A stretch of 64,000 bases of DNA. Origin: Sphingomonas pituitosa NBRC 102491. Its GTDB lineage: Bacteria; Pseudomonadota; Alphaproteobacteria; Sphingomonadales; Sphingomonadaceae. The DNA lies in the NCBI RefSeq assembly GCF_001598435.1, contig NZ_BCYY01000002.1, positions 372,001 through 436,000 of the forward strand, written 5' to 3'. Below the pieces are notes generated by a model. The model searched no databases. It saw nothing but the letters and a program-made list of their open reading frames with translations, and was not told where the DNA came from. Below, piece by piece: positions 61,494-64,000 of the stretch (position 1 is its first letter; each line of letters begins with the position of its first letter). The position numbers and the translations under genes were made by a program.

Positions 61494-62885
61494 CTAGCCA
61501 CCCGCTCGCGCGGGGGCGGCCCGATCCCGCAGCCCCAGCCAGCGGCGCGCCGCAGGCAGGCGGACCAGCACCAGCCGCTCCGCCGCCAGCACGAGGAGCA
61601 GGCTGATCCCCATCAGCGGCAGGAAAAGGCCAAGCGCGATCACCAGTGCAAAGAAGGCCAGGGCGGCGGGTTGCGGCATGCTCGCCCGCGGCGCGCCCAG
61701 CACGCCCTCCGGCCTGCGCCGCCACCACAGCACCACGCTGCTCACCGCCAGCAGGATAAGCCCCAGCGCGGTCAGCAGATTGAGCAGCTGGTTGAGCCAG
61801 CCGAACGCCTGCCCTTCATGGATCGCCACGCCGTAGCCGACCAGTCGGTCGACCAGCCGTCGATGGGCGAAGTCCTTGCGCGACAGCAGCCTGCCGGTAT
61901 CGCCGTCGAGCGTCAGGTCGGTCCGCAGCGGCCGGTTGGCGGCGTCCGACTTGGCGGTCCAGGGCTGGCCGGGGCCCGTCGGCGGCGCCACGAGCACCGG
62001 CGTTGCCAGCCGCAACGGCCCCAGCGTCGCGATCAGCCGATCGAGCGGCACGTAGGAAACCGCCGGATGCGCCATCGCCATGCCGTGATGTTCGGCATGC
62101 TCGCCCATCATCGCCCGCGTGCCCGCGTCGGCGGCGGTGCGCCGGCGCAGTTCCTCGGCGCGACCGGTGGTCCAGTCCTGCTGCACCGGGTGGCCCTCCA
62201 CCACCCCGCGCACCGCCTTCAGATAGCTGCCCCAGCTCTTCGCCCAGGGCAGGCCCGAGACGAGCAGGAACAGGGCGAAGGCGGATACCCAGAAGCCGGT
62301 CACCGCGTGCAGATCGCGCCAGAAGCGGCGACCGCCGCCGGTCAACCGGGGATAGACGACGCCGCCCAGCCCCCCGTGCCGCGGCCACCACAGGAACAGG
62401 CCGGACAGGAGCATTACGATCGTCCAGGAGGCAGCCAGCTCGACCAGATAGGAACCGATCGTACCCGCCAGCAGCTCGCCGTGCAGCCGGAAGATCACCC
62501 GCATCAGCCGCTGGTCCTCGTCCACCGTCTTGAGCACGGCCAGCGTCTGGGGATGGACATAGACGCGCGTTTCCTGCGCCCCCTTGCCGACGATGATCTG
62601 CACCGCTTCCCGGTCGGTGGCCGGCAGCTGGTAGCGGTGGAGCACCGACCCCGGCACCGCCCGCACCGCTGCAGCTGCCTGGTCCGCGGCCGAAGCGCGC
62701 GGGCCGGTGACGGGCAGATTGGCATAGGGCGCGTCGATCAGCGCCTCCACCTGCGGGCGGAACAGGTAGATCGAGCCGGTGACCGCCAGCCACAGAACGA
62801 ACGGTATGCAGAACAGGCCGGCGTAGAAATGCCAGCGCCAGACGGTGGCGGTGCCAGGCCAGCGGCGGTGATGGGTTTGCTGCAT
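61494..62885 (-). CDS. PepSY-associated membrane protein (iron uptake-linked)
   Basis: A 463-residue inner-membrane protein with four to five helices. The first lies at about 19-38 (LFCIPFVLWLAVTGSIYLF), and a cluster of PepSY-like domains faces the periplasm (VIFRLHGELLAGTIGSYLVE, LNQLLNLLTALGLILLAVSS). This family is usually encoded beside siderophore/iron TonB receptors and is thought to reduce or release iron; the HTVAL-type His residues near helices (e.g. HFYAG, HGEL) may carry haem. It follows the TonB receptor upstream by 15 bases, so the two form one operon. Confidence 0.85.
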   Translation of the reverse strand: MQQTHHRRWPGTATVWRWHFYAGLFCIPFVLWLAVTGSIYLFRPQVEALIDAPYANLPVTGPRASAADQAAAAVRAVPGSVLHRYQLPATDREAVQIIVGKGAQETRVYVHPQTLAVLKTVDEDQRLMRVIFRLHGELLAGTIGSYLVELAASWTIVMLLSGLFLWWPRHGGLGGVVYPRLTGGGRRFWRDLHAVTGFWVSAFALFLLVSGLPWAKSWGSYLKAVRGVVEGHPVQQDWTTGRAEELRRRTAADAGTRAMMGEHAEHHGMAMAHPAVSYVPLDRLIATLGPLRLATPVLVAPPTGPGQPWTAKSDAANRPLRTDLTLDGDTGRLLSRKDFAHRRLVDRLVGYGVAIHEGQAFGWLNQLLNLLTALGLILLAVSSVVLWWRRRPEGVLGAPRASMPQPAALAFFALVIALGLFLPLMGISLLLVLAAERLVLVRLPAARRWLGLRDRAAPARAGG

Positions 62886-62899
62886 GGTCCCCTCCCCCT

Positions 62900-64000
62900 T
62901 CAGAACCGCGCCTTGACGCCGGCATAGACCGTGCGCGGCTGCCCGGCGTAGACCGAGCCGGTGGTGTTGGCGAGCACCGCTGCGGGGTTTTCCGCACCCG
63001 TGCCTGCCGCGAGGCTGTTGGCGATCACCGACGCGGATCCGACATAGGTGACGTCGAACAGGTTCTGGACCGAGGCATAGAAGCCGAGCCGTGACAGCGG
63101 CCCGCTTCCGCGCGGTGGATCATAGTGCAGGTTCAGGTTCACCAGCGTCGCCGCGGGCATCGCCAGCAGGTTGCCGTTGTCGACGTAGAAGCGGTCGCGA
63201 TGGGAAAGCTCGGCAAAACCGCCAAGACCACGCAGCGACCCGCTCGGCTGGTCATAGCCCGCCCGCAGGTTCACGAAATGCGGAATCACGCCCGGGATGG
63301 CCTTGCCGTCGCGATCGAGCAGGCGTGACACGGTGCCGGCGGTAAGCCGTTCCTGGAAGTCGGTATAATATTGGTCGTTGTAGCTGTAGCTCGCGTCCAG
63401 CTTCACGCCCGCCATCGGCTGCCAGTGCAGGCCCGCCTCGATGCCGCGATGTACCGAACGCGGCACGTTCGAGGTATAGGCGAGCAGGTTCACCCCCGCC
63501 GACTGGCTGACCAGCTCGTTGGTGAACCACTCGTAATAGCCGGTAAGCTCGGCCTTGAAGGTAGTGCCGATCGCAACCTCGACGCCGAGGTCGACCCCGG
63601 TGTTGCGCTGCGCCTTGAGGCTCGCGTTGTTGCCCGCCACGCCAGCCGCCGTGACGAACAGATTGCCCGCCTGGGGGATCCCGTAGCCGGTGCCCACCCG
63701 CGCGTGCAGCCGCACCGCGTCCACCGCTTGCCAGAACAGCGCGGCTTCAGGGGCGACATTGGTGAAATGGCGGTTGGCAGCGATGAGGCTGAGAACGGGG
63801 GCGGCGCCGACCGGGTAGCCATAGGCGGTCTGGCGCATGTCGAGGATCGAGCGCTCCGCACCGATGCCGCCGATCAGTTGGAGACGATTGGTGAGCTGCA
63901 GTTCCTCGCGCGCCCGCACCCCCAGGTTGCGCACATCGCCGAACACCGTCTGGGTCAGCGCCCCAAGGCCGTTGCGGCCGCCGGGCGTCTTGTTGAAGCT
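62900..64000 (-). CDS. TonB-dependent receptor, C-terminal part (cut by window edge)
   Basis: At least 366 residues of the barrel are present; the plug and signal lie beyond base 64000. The frame stays open to the edge. The strands include ELQLTNRLQLIGGIGAERS, NNASLKAQRNTGVDLGVEVA, LPRSVHR-like loop NVPRSVHRGIEAGLHWQP and the C-terminal aromatic end TVYAGVKARF. The neighbouring PepSY gene and lack of an enzyme locus point to a siderophore/iron receptor. The ligand is not known. Confidence 0.9.
   Translation of the reverse strand, partial: SFNKTPGGRNGLGALTQTVFGDVRNLGVRAREELQLTNRLQLIGGIGAERSILDMRQTAYGYPVGAAPVLSLIAANRHFTNVAPEAALFWQAVDAVRLHARVGTGYGIPQAGNLFVTAAGVAGNNASLKAQRNTGVDLGVEVAIGTTFKAELTGYYEWFTNELVSQSAGVNLLAYTSNVPRSVHRGIEAGLHWQPMAGVKLDASYSYNDQYYTDFQERLTAGTVSRLLDRDGKAIPGVIPHFVNLRAGYDQPSGSLRGLGGFAELSHRDRFYVDNGNLLAMPAATLVNLNLHYDPPRGSGPLSRLGFYASVQNLFDVTYVGSASVIANSLAAGTGAENPAAVLANTTGSVYAGQPRTVYAGVKARF

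Overview
The window is high-GC DNA from a Gram-negative alphaproteobacterium, most likely Sphingomonas or a close relative in the Sphingomonadaceae. The evidence is gene content: exosortase-A-associated hydrolases, several large TonB-dependent receptors, an AsmA-like YdbH/YnbE/YdbL set, a CcmC-CcmH cytochrome c assembly operon, and many start codons overlapping the previous stop. There is no integrase, transposase, rRNA or CRISPR array. Genus is inferred from protein character, not from a marker gene.

Layout. 1-1436: end of an exosortase A cluster. 1445-9184: trxB, a 45-residue membrane protein, an HD-GYP phosphodiesterase, tRNA-Met, a 2'-5' RNA ligase-like gene overlapping kup, and a divergent Lrp-type regulator/ald pair sharing a palindrome. 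9185-13981: seven-gene ccm operon (ccmC-D-E-F-G-H and a TPR protein). 14104-14859: a yybP-ykoY manganese riboswitch ahead of a UPF0016/TMEM165 transporter. 14870-18220: large inverted repeat, a branched-chain amino acid dehydrogenase-like gene, tRNA-His, a degenerate GspE-like ATPase and a prolyl 4-hydroxylase-like oxygenase. 18270-22735: a lipoprotein/TonB receptor pair. 22922-32738: DMT transporter, tRNA-Val, then hup, lon, clpX and clpP on one strand. The usual clpP-clpX-lon-hup block is split here by an M1 peptidase, an ICMT-like membrane methyltransferase, a secreted protein and a decayed GNAT gene.

32829-38757 is a carbohydrate locus with two fusion proteins: a GH1-like domain joined to an RmlD-like reductase, and a glycosyltransferase joined to UDP-galactopyranose mutase. 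A cytosolic clan GH-A glycosidase lies between them. 38924-44776 holds small stress and redox functions: pirin/LysR, SnoaL-like, two OsmC paralogues, DoxX and a UBP-type zinc finger.

44843-54176 looks like a complete glycan-uptake locus. It has an MFS/GPH transporter, an exported GH3, a LacI regulator with a perfect 16-bp palindrome at the divergent promoter, a TonB receptor and an exported glycoamylase-fold (GH144-like) lipoprotein, closed by a strong terminator. I infer a beta-glucan substrate, possibly beta-1,2-glucan.

54188-64000 carries a dienelactone hydrolase-like gene, an OpuC-type osmolyte ABC system with the permease fused to the binding protein, the ydbH-ynbE-ydbL operon, and a PepSY protein next to a TonB receptor cut by the window edge, typical of siderophore/iron uptake.
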